Position numbers and translations under genes: made by a program. The notes beneath the pieces were generated by a model. That model saw only the letters and a program-made list of their open reading frames with translations, did not search any database and had not been told where the DNA came from. From positions 3,559,950 through 3,623,949 of the forward strand of contig JAJEKV010000061.1 of assembly GCA_021234155.1 (NCBI GenBank): 64,000 nt of DNA, in the 5' to 3' direction. Below are positions 10,531 through 21,822 of this stretch, piece after piece; position 1 is the first letter of the stretch, and each line of letters begins with the position of its first letter. Source of the stretch: Isoetes taiwanensis. Its lineage: Eukaryota > Streptophyta > Lycopodiopsida > Isoetales > Isoetaceae.

Positions 10531-13500
10531 AGGTTAGTATGCTGGAATGTAAATACCTTAAAACATAGCAAAGTATGCACTATGGCAGATCTGTTAGATG
10601 ATGTAGATGTAATTGTTTTCTTGGAAACATGTGAACATGAAGAGAAAGGTCTCCCGGATATTTTTTGATTCACAATGCTGCATTCAGTATGGAATAATAA
10701 AGGGTGGAATCTTAAGGGTTCTGGAGGGATTGCATGTTATGTTAGGAATGAAATTGCCCATGCAGTTTGTGTGTTGGAACAGAAAGCATCAGTACAGTAC
10801 ATTTGGATTGAGCTACCAGGTAGAATTGGTAAGATCTACGTGGCTGGGTGTTATTTTCCACCAAGAGAGTCGCCTATATATAATAAAGGGGATTTGGATA
10901 AAGATGATCCATTTTTTCATCTGGAGCAGGATATACTAACACTGAGCATGGCAGGGGAAGTAGTATTGTTAGGGGATTTTAATGGCCGAACGGGAAACCA
11001 ACAGACAACTATGGTTAGTCCAGATGGAGAAACAGAGTGGTTGGAGATGATGGATAATGACGAACTAAAAAAATCGGGTTGGAACAGGTTATCAGATGAT
11101 GGTGTGAAATGGCCAACACCGCAGGGGCGTCATGTGTTGCGTTTGTGTAGTGGCTTTGAGATGGTGATCTTTAATGGCACTGCTAGATACCCAGGATCAG
11201 GCAAACGTACCTGCAGAAATGCTAGTGTGGTAGATTATGTCATTGCCAAACCCTCTTTTGCCGAACAGCTTGTTGGTATGTCAATTGGAGATGAAAATAA
11301 AAATTCCGATCATGTGCCCATCTCTATAAAGATTAAGGTGCAATGGAGCTGTAAAGGTGAAGCGCTACATAAAAGCAAACGAATATATTTGAATTACGAC
11401 AAAGCAGATAAATATGGTGATATATGTGAACAGAAAGTGACTTCTATTGTATAGCCTGACACATTACAAGGAAAAAGTGATGCATTGTCTGATATTTTGT
11501 TGCAATCAGCGGATAGTTGCTTTGTATCATATCGTCAAAGGATGGGGCTGCCTTGCAATAGCTGGTTCGATGCGCAGTGCAAGCATCAGAGGGCAAAATT
11601 TAGAGCGGCGAAGGGGGCAGAGAAAACATGTGAACGGAGGATATACATTAGGCTGATTAAAAATAAAAAGAAGGCATACCTATACAAGAAACATAAGAAA
11701 ATGATGGAGGAATTGCTGGTAGATCCGAAGAAGTTCTGGAGAAGACTCAAACCCATGAAATATGGAACGGATGGGTTACATGTAGAGGCACTTATGGCAC
11801 ATATACGTAAGCTATATAATGTTCCTGGGGCAGAAGCTATGATGGAGGCAAATGAAGACACATATGCTATATTAGATACGCTTGCTTTCACTCTAGCTGA
11901 TGTGCAAGATGGGCTTAAAAGGCTTGCCAATGGCAAAGCTGCAGACGCTTGTGGCCTTATGGCTGAAATGCTTAAATGGGCAGGGGAAGAAGTAGCAATT
12001 AAGCTGGTAGATATGTTTAATATGGCACTGAGAGATGGCTTTCCAACATCCTGGCAGGTGAATAGGGTGCTACATAAATCAGGGGAAGTATCCAATCTGA
12101 GTATCTACCACACTATTATGGTTGGTAGTCTATATGCAAAATTATTTGCTTCTATCCTTGAGCGCAAGATAAGTGCTTGGGCAGAGGATAACAATGCTAG
12201 AGGCATTGGGCAAGCGGGCTTTCGACCCAAAAAGTCCACAATTGACCATTTGGTTACTCTCCGTTCTATGATGGATTCAGTAGTCGGCAAGAAGAAACCA
12301 CTGTACGCTACTTTTGTAGACTTTAGCAAAGCTTTCGACATGGTTAATAGGCGGAATTTGTGGCAGAGAATGGTAGACTTGAACATCCCGATTGAGCTCA
12401 GACATGCGGTAGGTGTGCTTTATGGCAAGGTTCTAGTGCAACTATCATTCCCCTTTGTGGAGTTATGTGATGAGATGGTAGAAAGCAATATGGGAGTAAA
12501 GCAAGGATGTCCACTGTCACCTACTCTTTTCGGCTTATTCATAGACCAACTTGAAGGGTGGGTACGAGCACATGGCGGAGATGCTACCGCTTTGAGAGAG
12601 TATGTATTCATGCTTTTATTATATGCTGTAATGATGTAGTATTGCTGTCCCAGAGCATACAAGGGATGCAAAAGCATTTGGATGTGCTTGAAGCATTCTG
12701 CGAGGATAAGGGCATGCGGGTGAATCTAGATAAGACCAAGGCAGTGGTGTTTGGGGCAAAAAAGATGGAACATGTTCGATTCTACTATAAGGATAGGCAA
12801 GTGGAAGTGGTAGAGAATTACAAATATTTGGGCCTAACCGTAGATAAGAGTCCTAACTGGAATCAAGCAGTGGAACATAGGGTGAATGCGGGTCTAAAAG
12901 CGTTGTATGCTATGCAAAGGAAGTGTGCAAATGCAGAGATATGGAATTTTGAGATGAAGCGTATGCTCTACAAGGTGCTTATCCAGACGGTTGTGCTATA
13001 TGGCTGTGAAGTCTGGGGACCAGGCCTTGCTAATGATAGCTGGCAAAAAGTGGAAAAGATACAGAAGAAATTTTTTCATACGGAGTTGGGCACAAAGATG
13101 CAAACACCATATGACATGATGCTGGTTGAATGTGGAATGATGCCACTCGAAGCTGAGGCTCTTTGCAGACTACTGCGCTATATGTGCAAAGTCCTATATG
13201 ATATGCCGAGTAATAGCTTGCCTAGACTTACCTTAGAGGAAACCAGAAATAAAGGCTGGTATGCAGATATAGACAGATGGCTTATGAAGTGGGGGATGCA
13301 TATGAATGTACAGGATTTGGAGATGCACAAAGAGGACATTAGTGGTTGGGTTCGAGATAGTTTTTTGAGTAAGTCATGGAGCGTGCCAGCTGTGAAGAAA
13401 GAGTATTATAAGGCTCACATAAATCCATCTCTGCAAGAAGCGCAGTATCTTAGGGAACCCCTATCAGTGAAACTTAGGCATGCAATCGCAAGAATACGGT

Positions 13501-13862
13501 TGAGCTCACACCGACTTGGTGTGGAGATCGGGAGATGGGCAGACATTGCGCATGATCTTAGACATTGTCAGCTATGTGATGCGGGAGTAGTAGAAGATGA
13601 AGCCCATGTCTTGCTTTTTTGTCGCGCTTATTCGGATATCCGGATCAAGCATGGGGTCAGTGCTGTTTCGCTTGTTGATTTCTTTCGACAGGCAGGCTCA
13701 TGCATTGGAGGTTGTATTGTGGACATTCTTAACCATAGAGAGGTCCTGATGAAGCAACAAAGGGTGACGGAGATTGAGATAGAGGAGCCCAGTGTGTTGT
13801 TCTCTGAGGACGCACTGGATGACTTATTTTATAATTTTGAGTGTAATGTAATCGTCTCATAG
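10531..13862 (+). pseudogene. LINE A ORF2: AP endonuclease and reverse transcriptase, inactive
   Basis: The endonuclease begins about 10540 (VCWNVNTL), with FLET (10618), LLGDFNGRTG (10970), VVDYVIA (11228) and SDHVPI (11309), the Mg-binding and catalytic motifs of APE-type LINE endonucleases. Reverse transcriptase follows: QAGFRPKKSTIDHL (12211), FVDFSKAFD (12315), GVKQGCPLSPTLFG (12493). The next motif should be YADD. Around 12625 the DNA reads as YADDVV with two extra bases, which shifts the frame and ends the first reading. The 12558-13862 frame continues with the thumb and a C-terminal CCHC (CQLCDAGVVEDEAHVLLFC, about 13567-13625). Two other in-frame stops lie near 10668 and 11452. It is not functional. 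Confidence 0.85.
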
Positions 13863-13874
13863 ACCTGGCGGTCT
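13861..13874 (+). other. LINE A 3'-terminal hairpin
   Basis: AGACC-TGGC-GGTCT forms a perfect five-pair stem with a four-base loop, 35 to 60 bases before the microsatellite tail. The same structure with different stem bases occurs at 9301-9314, 27784-27796 and 43262-43275. It is the probable RNA signal for the element's own reverse transcriptase. Confidence 0.7.
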
Positions 13875-14279
13875 CGAAGACGTAATAATCAAATTTCATT
13901 TCATTTCATTTCTCTCTCTCTCTCTTGCACGCGCGCGCGCATACATATAAGTACGCACACGGAGTGCGTGCGCTTGCATAAGCCTTATGCAATTAAATTG
14001 AGAGATATGATACTTTTTTCAATAGAAGTTTCACTCGTATGCTAAAGTTTTTTTTTTTTTTTTGAGGGTAAGAGTATGTATGTATTAAGACATAAGATAA
14101 AGTACATCATATCCCCATATAAGGGGAGAAAGAGTGCAGCCAGATATTGTGTACTCAAGGTAATATCACCTCTTCTTCCCCACCTTGTGGGTACTATAAG
14201 GGAGATCACCTATCTTCCCCATATGGTGGGTACTACAGAGTGATTTCACTCCTTTTCCACATCTGGAACCCCACAACAC

Positions 14280-17200
14280 TTAGCTCGGTATTGCTAAGAC
14301 ACTTACCATCTCATTACTAGCATTAGATGCATCCGCAGTATTTCTGTTGAGCCAATGGCATCTAAAGAAGGAATAGAACCCTTCCGAGTCCCTAGTCCTG
14401 CCTAACTCTCTGTATCTTACACCTTTACGTCGATGATGTGACAGAGCCATCAATGCAACTTCCAGATTGAAATAGTTTTTCAGTCTTGTTATGCAGATCG
14501 CAGACCCCCCAATAGCTATATCACAGCGGTGTTTCCAGATCGCCCAGAGTGCAATATTAAGAAGCGAGGCGTCTATACAGTTTCTATCCAGTGCTATAAC
14601 CAAATCAGGCCATACTAGTTGGTGCATAGAAATGCCAATGATGGGGCTTACCCAATGCCAGAACTCTGCAATCGATGGACAGAAGAAAAGGTGTCCAACC
14701 GACTCCCGCACCTGACATTCCAGTGGGCATTTATCATCACCATTCATACTTCTGATATAGAGGTTCTCATTTGTACTCAACCCACCCTGCAGGGCTAGCC
14801 ATCTAAAGAACTGAATCTTCTTAGAACAGAGAGATTTCCAAGAGTTAGCTAGGATTCCCTTTGTCATCATATGACCCAAGCTAAGCCTTGTCTCAGCCCT
14901 CAAAGGCATATCCATACGAAGAGATCGGTAAATCCTGGCGACACTGTAGACCACTTGTCCATCAAGTAACCAGCTTTTCTTGCGGTCCAAGGACCCCGAC
15001 ACATTCCCCGACTCTCAAGAGGATCTCTCGAAGAACAACCTTGTCCCCTTCCCCAAAGAGGGGACTTTACTCTTGAACTTGGTCCAGCTAATCCACCTAC
15101 CACTCTCCCATAAGTGTTGCAACTGTGTGATTCCTGATCTCTTCCATTTAATGAAGATACGAGGATGGGAAAGAGCTAAGGGGAGTCCATCTCTGTCCCA
15201 GATGTTCGTGTTCCAAAAGATACTAAACCCTCCTGCTTCCCTTAGAGGGATCATAGGGGTGAAAGCATGCTGCACTTCCATCCATGCTTGCAGAATCCTT
15301 CTCATGACAGGAGATGTCCCTGGAGCTATCTTGAAGCTGTAGTACATGGCTCCAAGCTCGTCCCTAGGGAGGGAAGGCTTACCTAGTAATTTACCCTGCT
15401 TCAGCCAGTAGGACACGAACCTTAGAGCCGGAGATGACTCATTCTGGAGGGTTCTCCAAACAAATTTAGCTGCCAGAGCCTGAGCTTGTGCGAAGGGATC
15501 CTTGCAACCCAAGCCTCCATCCTTCTTGTCTCGACATAGTTCAGACCAAGCTACCTTGGCCATACCCCCCCAAATGAATTTCCGGATTATAACTTGCATT
15601 TGGTCATAAATACCCTTTTGGGCCACCATGACAGATGAATAGTAAATATGCGAGGCAGCAAGAACCGCATTGGCTACTGTGACTCTCCCAGATGTGGCCA
15701 AGGTCTTGGAGGACCACATTGCCACCTTTTTCCTGAGCTTGTCCAAGATAGGGGCCCATAAGCCCTTCATACTATCAGAAATAGCAAGGGGGAGTCCGAG
15801 GAGTTTAACTGACTCTCCATAAGCCACTACAGGAAACCCCAGCCCTCTAGATCTCGGATCAATATCAGTATCCAATGGCCAGAGGATTGAACATTTGTTG
15901 GCATTGAGGCCTATTCCTGAGATGACCTCAAAAGAGAGTAGGACATGACGAAATGACTGAAAACTATCATCGTCATACCTGAGGAACATAAAGGTATCGT
16001 CAGCATACTGCATGATTGTCAGCTTCTCTGTACCCTCAGGGAAGGCCAGTCCTTCCAAGTTCCCGTCAAGCATCTTCAACTGAACCATTTTAGTTAGTAA
16101 ATTCGCCATAATAAGAAATAAGTATGGTGCCAATGGGCAACCTTGCCTGATACCCTTCCTAAGATCAAAAATTCCTGTAGGCTGACCATTGACTAGCACA
16201 GAAGCAGATGCTAGATTATTCATCCCCATAGCCAAACTCACAAACTGTGTATCAAAACCCATGTGACTCATTACTTCTTTCAACCCCTCCCATCTCAATG
16301 AATCATATGCTTTCCTGAAATCCATTTTGATAAGGACGCAGTTTTGCTTAGAGGCACGGCACCAGTGCATTCCTTCTCTGGCTGCCAGATAGTTGTCCAG
16401 GATGTGTCTGCCTGGTAAGAATGCAGACTGTTCTTTCCCGATGATTCTATTGAGAATGGGCTTCAGTCGGTTAGCAATGACCTTCATAACCACTTTGTAC
16501 AAACTGTTTGTGAGCGCAATAGGTCTCCACTCCCCAAGGACCTGAGGTCTGGAGACTTTTGGGATTAGAGTAATAAATCCAGCTGCCAGCGTTGGGTGTA
16601 GAGAACTAGAGGTCCAAGCTCCTCGGACAGCTCGACTGAAATCATATCCAAGCACATCCCAGAACTCAACAAAGAATTCTGGGGGGAAGCCTCCTGGTCC
16701 AGGGGACTTTCCAGTTGCCAGTGAACAAAGGGTTTTATGGATCTCATCTCCCTCAGGGGTGCGGAGCAGAAGCTGATTTTCTTCTCTAGTGACTGAGTCA
16801 CTCCAGTCAATTCTGGTCATCCAAGAAGCAATCTCTGAGTGGTATGAAGAAGGAAGGGGGTCTTCCTTAAATTGTTTTTCAAAGCTTCCTCTAATATAGG
16901 ACGAGATCTCTTGGGGGTCTTCTAATGTATGTGAATTATCATCCTTGATTGAAGAAATGCTATTACCTGATAATCTCGCCCCGGCCATCCTGAAAAAGCA
17001 CTTTGAGTTTTCATGATCCGCCTCTGCGTACCACTTGGTTTTGGAACGAACCGCTGCTCCTCTAGCTTCAACTTCTTCAATTGCCTTAGCCTTCCCTTCA
17101 AATTCTTCCTCCAGCAACTGCATTTCAATGTCGTGTGGATGCACTAGGAGTTCCTGCTTAATCAGCCTCAGCTGATTGTACACCTCATTTTTCTCTCTTT

Positions 17201-18125
17201 TGAATTCTAGAGCTCGGTTCCTGCCCCACTTTTTTACCCAATTTTTCATCAAACTGAGCTTTTTAACCCATGCATTCATACTGGGACTATTTTCAGCATC
17301 GTTGAGAGAGGCAATATATTGCCTAAAAGGCCTGCAGAAAGCCTCCTTCCCCAGCCATGACGTGTTGAATTTAAAGGGCACATTCCCACTCTTTCTAACA
17401 GTAGGGATGTCTTCAAAGATCAGACTTTGGGGAACATGATCGGAGTGCGAGAAAGCAAGCTCCCCTTCCACATAACATTTCTCCATGAAACGCACTGATC
17501 TGTTGGCCATATAGAATCTATCCAGGAGGCAATAGACTCGAGCATGTCCCTTTTGCTTATTCGACCAGGAAAAAGTGGCGTTTGAAGGTGGGACAAGAGC
17601 AAGCCCGACCGTGTTTAACAATGAATTCCAAGTGGTTTCTTCGGCATCTAGAAGATTTCGATGCAATCCGATCTTCTGATCCCATACATCAGTCATATTT
17701 AAGTCACCCCCCAGGATCCAATTATCAATATCATCCCCCTGTTGACTGATCCAGCTTTCTATTTCTTTCCACATGACTGCTCTTTCAGCCGGCTTGTTAG
17801 ATGCATATACATTAACCAATCCCCACATACATTCATTATTTTCAAATATGATTGCTTGCCAGCGACCATCCCTACCGGCATATTGTGAGCGTTGTATTTG
17901 ACTTTTCCAAAGAATACTGGTGCCCCCTTTGGTTCCCCTAGCCGCACAGCTAAACGAGGAGTAGTCGTTGCCTACCCAACTGCCAATTGATCTCGCCTCA
18001 AAATCCGGGAGGCGATGCTCCTAAATGAGCACAATATCAGCCTTCAAGGACCTTATAGCTGCTAAAACTCTTGCACGTTTTAGAGCACCTTTTATTCCAC
18101 GAAGGTTCCAAGAGACTATTTTCAT
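14280..18125 (-). pseudogene. LINE B ORF2: APE endonuclease, reverse transcriptase and zf-RVT; two nonsense codons
   Basis: One frame of 1282 codons runs from the classic MKIVSWNLRG start (18125) to 14280. It is broken only by TAG at 18021-18023, where QEH of the endonuclease is expected, and TGA at 15015-15017. Motifs are the endonuclease GGDLNMTD (17700), LLDRFY (17520) and HSDHVPQ (17440); RT KSPGPGGFPPEFF (16690), LIPKVSRP, WRPIALTN (16530), SAFLPGRHILDN (16420), KMDFRKAYDSL (16320), RQGCPLAPYLF (16140), QYADDTFMFL (16005); then the C-terminal zf-RVT with WKSLCSKKIQFFRWLALQ and CPLECQVRESVGHLFFCP (14690). YADD is intact. Two point mutations separate it from a full-length protein. Confidence 0.9.
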
Positions 18126-18706
18126 AGAAGAATGTGTATAACTGACACTGTACAAGCACACCTTTCTCCTATGATGAGTACCCCGCTAAGCAGTTCTGAC
18201 AACGGGTGTGGGTCTCCTCTGGCAAGACCCACTTTCGTAGCTGAAAACGGTACCTTGGTCCGCGCACCTTTGTCCCTTAACTTTGGGGACATATAATATT
18301 CGACTATTAAAGTAGCCTTTCTATATCCCAAAACCAAGTGTTGACTTTGGAGAGCTTGCACGTACCTTGAGAATTGAAGGATCTCCAAAGCTCCCAAGAT
18401 GGCATAGCCCGGCCCAAGATTACCACCTTTGTTCCATCCAAAGTTCCAAGAGTACCCATCATTGTCATCATTATGTCCACATTTGAGAGTAGGCCAAACT
18501 CCATTGTTCACATGTAAGACAAGGCACCCATAGTTGTTGTACCCTTCATAGTAAGTTGTCCCCTTTTTGACCAAGAAGAAGAGGACACCATAGATTCCCC
18601 CAAAAGTGTGCCCATAATTATTAGTTATCCCAAGTGCAGAGGGCCATGTCCTCCGCCTCAGCTTGTCTTCAGCTTTAAGACAAAAAATCCCAAAGTGATT
18701 GTACAC
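18122..18706 (-). CDS. LINE B extra ORF between ORF1 and ORF2, overlapping the ORF2 start
   Basis: A 194-codon open frame lies in the ~890-base spacer between ORF1 and ORF2. Its TGA stop (18122-18124) overlaps the ORF2 ATG (18123-18125) as ATGA. The predicted protein is rich in Gly, Tyr and Asn in the middle and basic later; no domain was recognised. Plant L1 spacers are usually non-coding, so this may be chance. The overlap would suit termination-reinitiation of ORF2 translation, which is inference only. Confidence 0.3.
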   Translation of the reverse strand: MYNHFGIFCLKAEDKLRRRTWPSALGITNNYGHTFGGIYGVLFFLVKKGTTYYEGYNNYGCLVLHVNNGVWPTLKCGHNDDNDGYSWNFGWNKGGNLGPGYAILGALEILQFSRYVQALQSQHLVLGYRKATLIVEYYMSPKLRDKGARTKVPFSATKVGLARGDPHPLSELLSGVLIIGERCACTVSVIHILL

Positions 18707-19011
18707 AGAGGGAGGGAATAACTATAAAATCCAAAAACTTGTATTATCTTGATATCATATTACAAAATTGTGGTTTGGGCATCCAACCAAATTTGAAAAC
18801 GGTTCGAGCCATCACTCACTAAATTCGCTTAGGGACTTAGCCCTTACAATAACATAAAGAGACAGGCCGGACCAGGCCTTCCCAGCCATTATCTTGCCAT
18901 CCCAAATCAATGCCAATTTTACAGACCCATCCTGAAAAACAGGCGCCCTGTTCCTTACCGAATTCCTTTCTGAGCTCCTGCCAAAGCCTTATGCTTGAGC
19001 CCAATACCAGA

Positions 19012-20619
19012 TCAGACTGTTGTGGAGCCTTCAGCCAAAGAGTGGTCATGGAAAATTTTTGCCACCGCCGATTCAAAGGCATGTTTGTTAAGTTTCTTAC
19101 CATTACCTTTCTTCTTCTTCTTATTGTCAATGGCATGAGGATTGAATGATTCGAAGTCCTCCAGAACCTGAGTAGACAAGCCCTCAGCAGAGGGCAAGCC
19201 ATCCAAGCCACTTACAAAGGTGTGGTTCTCCTCCTGATATGGTGCAGCCGGACCATTGGAACATGAATGGTGTGCTTCCATCAACGACCCTGTTTGCTGC
19301 TCAGCAGCAGATGTACCACCGGGGCTGGATTCAGCCGACTTGGGGTCCTTGGGATCTTCCCCCACAACCTTACAAGAATCTATGGCTGCCTTGACCACAG
19401 CCTGATATCTCTCTTGTAGAAAAAGCACCTTCTTCAGCTCATTCCCTTTAGGGGATGCTGGTAGGATCTGGATACCTTCCGCAGCAGCCACCGCTCTTGG
19501 ATTTGGGCCACCAAAAGGCGTCATAACGGCATGATCCTGTGCTACAGCAATGCTTGACTGTTGCTTGGACGAAATTGCAAGACTCCCCTCATCTGGTGCG
19601 CAGCTTAGTGACATGGGCAGATCAGCAAGTGAAGCTCCGGACTGTAGGGCCATCGACTTAGGAGAGATCGGTTGATCTGTGTGCAGACCTGTCTCGCTGG
19701 CCTCAAGGGAGCCATTCTCTGGGGGCTTAGCGCCAGTCTGTTCTGCACCAATAAGTGGGTCAGGACCCCAGGGCTGCGCATTCTTGAGCGCAACATTGGA
19801 AGAGGAGCCCCTCAATCTGCGGGATTTAGAGACTCTTATGAACCCATCTTCCGCATCTGCCAAAGCCACAGATTTCCCCTTTATATCAGAGAAGGTCTCA
19901 GGAGTAGGAGCAGGAGCAGGGACACAAATGGCGCCTGGATGCACCAGAGAATCACAGGTGTGGCATGGCAGAGGGAGGCCAGAGACCTGCAGCTTAAATA
20001 CAATTTTTTCATTGTCGAAGCCTTTAAAAACCAGAGATTGTGGAATGGGTTTGAATATGTTGGCTGACACACAAACTTTGGGGGCTTCCTCGCTACTGCC
20101 ACCCATCGAAACAAGCTCTCCTAAAGGGGAGACTATGATTTTGAGGGCTTTCTCCGTCCAAAACTCTGTGCTGAGGGTGGCAAGCGAGATCCACAGGGGG
20201 TAGAATAAAGCATCAGGCTGCGAAGAGTCGAATCTGGGCCGCCAGCGCTGGAACAGAACTTGACCATTAGGACAAGTGATGATACCTTTCTTAAAGAGAA
20301 GATCAGCGTCTCTTTCAGATGAGAAGGAGACAAGAAAGTATAGATTCCCAAGAGGCTGCAGCCTTAGAAGGCTTTGACCTCGACAGACCCGCTGCACCAC
20401 CTTCTTAACTTCTGCTAAAGAGGGATTCCCTCTGATAATCTTGGCTATCAGTCCATGATTACTAAGGTGACGGGTTCTGTTCGCCACCTCTGGAATACGA
20501 ACAGAGAGGGTGCAGTCCTCCGATTCATCAACAGAAGCTACTGTGTGATCCATGGACTGGAAGTAGCTAGTATATCTCCAGCCAAAAGAGCCCTTCTCAC
20601 AGCCAGGAACAAGTGACAA
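19012..20619 (-). CDS. LINE B ORF1 protein with CCHC zinc knuckle
   Basis: This 535-residue open frame is the nucleic-acid-binding gag-like protein of a plant L1. The first ~250 residues hold the DUF4283-like fold typical of plant LINE ORF1 (HLSNHGLIAKIIRGNPSLAE, WRPRFDSSQPD, PLWISLATLSTEFW). A CCHC zinc knuckle, CHTCDSLVHPGAIC, follows at about 19957-19998. The rest is low-complexity Ser/Pro/Ala-rich with a basic KKKKKGNGKKLNK near the C-terminus. No stop or frameshift is visible. The DUF4283 label is from memory of the family's pattern. Confidence 0.8.
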   Translation of the reverse strand: MSLVPGCEKGSFGWRYTSYFQSMDHTVASVDESEDCTLSVRIPEVANRTRHLSNHGLIAKIIRGNPSLAEVKKVVQRVCRGQSLLRLQPLGNLYFLVSFSSERDADLLFKKGIITCPNGQVLFQRWRPRFDSSQPDALFYPLWISLATLSTEFWTEKALKIIVSPLGELVSMGGSSEEAPKVCVSANIFKPIPQSLVFKGFDNEKIVFKLQVSGLPLPCHTCDSLVHPGAICVPAPAPTPETFSDIKGKSVALADAEDGFIRVSKSRRLRGSSSNVALKNAQPWGPDPLIGAEQTGAKPPENGSLEASETGLHTDQPISPKSMALQSGASLADLPMSLSCAPDEGSLAISSKQQSSIAVAQDHAVMTPFGGPNPRAVAAAEGIQILPASPKGNELKKVLFLQERYQAVVKAAIDSCKVVGEDPKDPKSAESSPGGTSAAEQQTGSLMEAHHSCSNGPAAPYQEENHTFVSGLDGLPSAEGLSTQVLEDFESFNPHAIDNKKKKKGNGKKLNKHAFESAVAKIFHDHSLAEGSTTV

Positions 20620-20818
20620 GTAATGATTGAGATGGCGCAGCTTCTAGATCTCCAAAAACAAGGAGTCTGACTAAGTTTCTCACGAAAAAAGGATCCCCTG
20701 TTATGGCAAACCCGCCAACACAAAGGAACTGATCGCTGTAAAGAGTTCTGCTGTCAATAATGGAGACCCAGAGCTGGTCTATAGGACCTTGGATGGTTCC
20801 CCACCAGATGCTAAAGTT

Positions 20819-21127
20819 CTTAAGCAAGAGTGTATTAATATCTTCATATACACTTTTAATTCTTGAAGAGATCCTAATGTTTAAAATGTCATTTTCTTGC
20901 TATGTTGGTCCACAAAGCGCACAGTCATACTTGATTTACATGTATGTTGCAAGCTTAAAAAGAACAAACTATTGTTTTTCACACCCTATATAATCATCTT
21001 TAGGACTTACATGGCAATTAGCTATGATTCCCTTATTACATTGAATTTAGCTTCTTCAATCAAATATCAAAGCAATTCACGTGCCTCACAACCACACGTA
21101 AGAAACAACATCATCTAATTGCATCTT
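20819..21127. other. intergenic, no gene recognised
   Basis: AT-rich sequence just beyond the 5' end of LINE B. No supported feature was found. Confidence 0.5.
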
Positions 21128-21141
21128 TATATCGACCATTT

Positions 21142-21220
21142 TAGGGAGCTCGCCCATGCTACACAAGTCCAGGGGCCTTATGGCACAAGGGACATAAATG
21201 TATTCTATTCTATTCTATTC
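21142..21220 (+). mobile_element. 79-bp retroposon with (TATTC)4 tail and 14-bp TSD
   Basis: TATATCGACCATTT (21128-21141) and TATATCGGCCATTT (21221-21234) flank 79 bases that end in four TATTC units. The body holds CCTT-ATGGCAC-AAGG, a possible small hairpin, then GGACATAAATG before the tail, loosely like GGACGTTAAA in the LINE A/D family. It is best explained as a 5'-truncated LINE copy whose tail is a pentanucleotide repeat rather than poly(A). Confidence 0.75.
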
Positions 21221-21822
21221 TATATCGGCCATTTATTAGTAAATCTAAAGAATGGCTTCGCATGTGCGACAACATCCTTGAATTAAACAACTCCTTCAAT
21301 TGTGCATGAAAAAAACATCTAGTTGCCTTCTTTAAGTGCTTTGTATCTTGAGGACTTCGCCTTTTATTATTAGCATATTATCTTCATAAAAGAGCAAAAA
21401 GGCAATAAGGAGTTCAGAAAGTACATTGGCTCCAACCACAAAACTTGGCAATGTGCACTGCTTTGTTAAAATCAATTTACATAAGGTGCAAGGGTGTGAA
21501 AAAAATACATGTTTCGAACTTTTACAGCCAAACAAATTTCAAGTCTTGAGCCATCTTCACAAATACTAACTATTTTTGTTGCATTGCACTTCTCTCTTTT
21601 GCTGAAAGATAATAGCTCAAAGTGGATAAATATTTTTCTGCATTTATGCTTAATTGAGTCCTATAGGCGATTGGTCTCCGCAAACGATAAAAAACATTCA
21701 ATCCAATTCAATCTAAAAGATCCAAAATCACATGACTACATAAGGTCACCTTGTGAAGTGAAAAAATAGGTAATGCGTCCCTCCCCAATGTAGCGAAATT
21801 TCAAAAGATATGCACTCGTGTG

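Larger units (their letters stand above)
9387..13925 (+). mobile_element. LINE A: full-length-like non-LTR retrotransposon with 3' hairpin and microsatellite tail
   Basis: The element starts with the ORF1 ATG directly after a (TC)n tract and carries ORF1 (coiled coil, RRM-like) and ORF2 (AP endonuclease, reverse transcriptase, C-terminal CCHC). It ends in a hairpin (13861-13874), then TTTCA repeats and (TC)n to about 13925. TC repeats at both ends could be the target-site duplication, or part tail and part target. It is dead: ORF1 shifts frame, and ORF2 has two in-frame stops and a frameshift in the YADD motif. The features match an L1/Tx1-like element better than the usual plant L1 with a poly(A) tail; the clade was not confirmed by phylogeny. 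Confidence 0.8.
14050..20807 (-). mobile_element. LINE B: near-intact L1-type element with 11-bp TSD
   Basis: The minus-strand element ends in poly(A) (plus-strand T run 14048-14063). ATGCTAAAGTT lies at 14039-14049 and 20808-20818, flanking an element of about 6.76 kb. ORF1 (19012-20619) is open, and ORF2 (14280-18125) is one frame with only two stop codons, so the copy is fairly young. The 3' UTR (14064-14279) has a degenerate ~50-base tandem repeat around 14160-14260. About 190 bases of 5' UTR precede ORF1. Domain order (zinc-knuckle ORF1; APE endonuclease, RT and zf-RVT in ORF2) is that of plant L1 LINEs. Confidence 0.9.
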
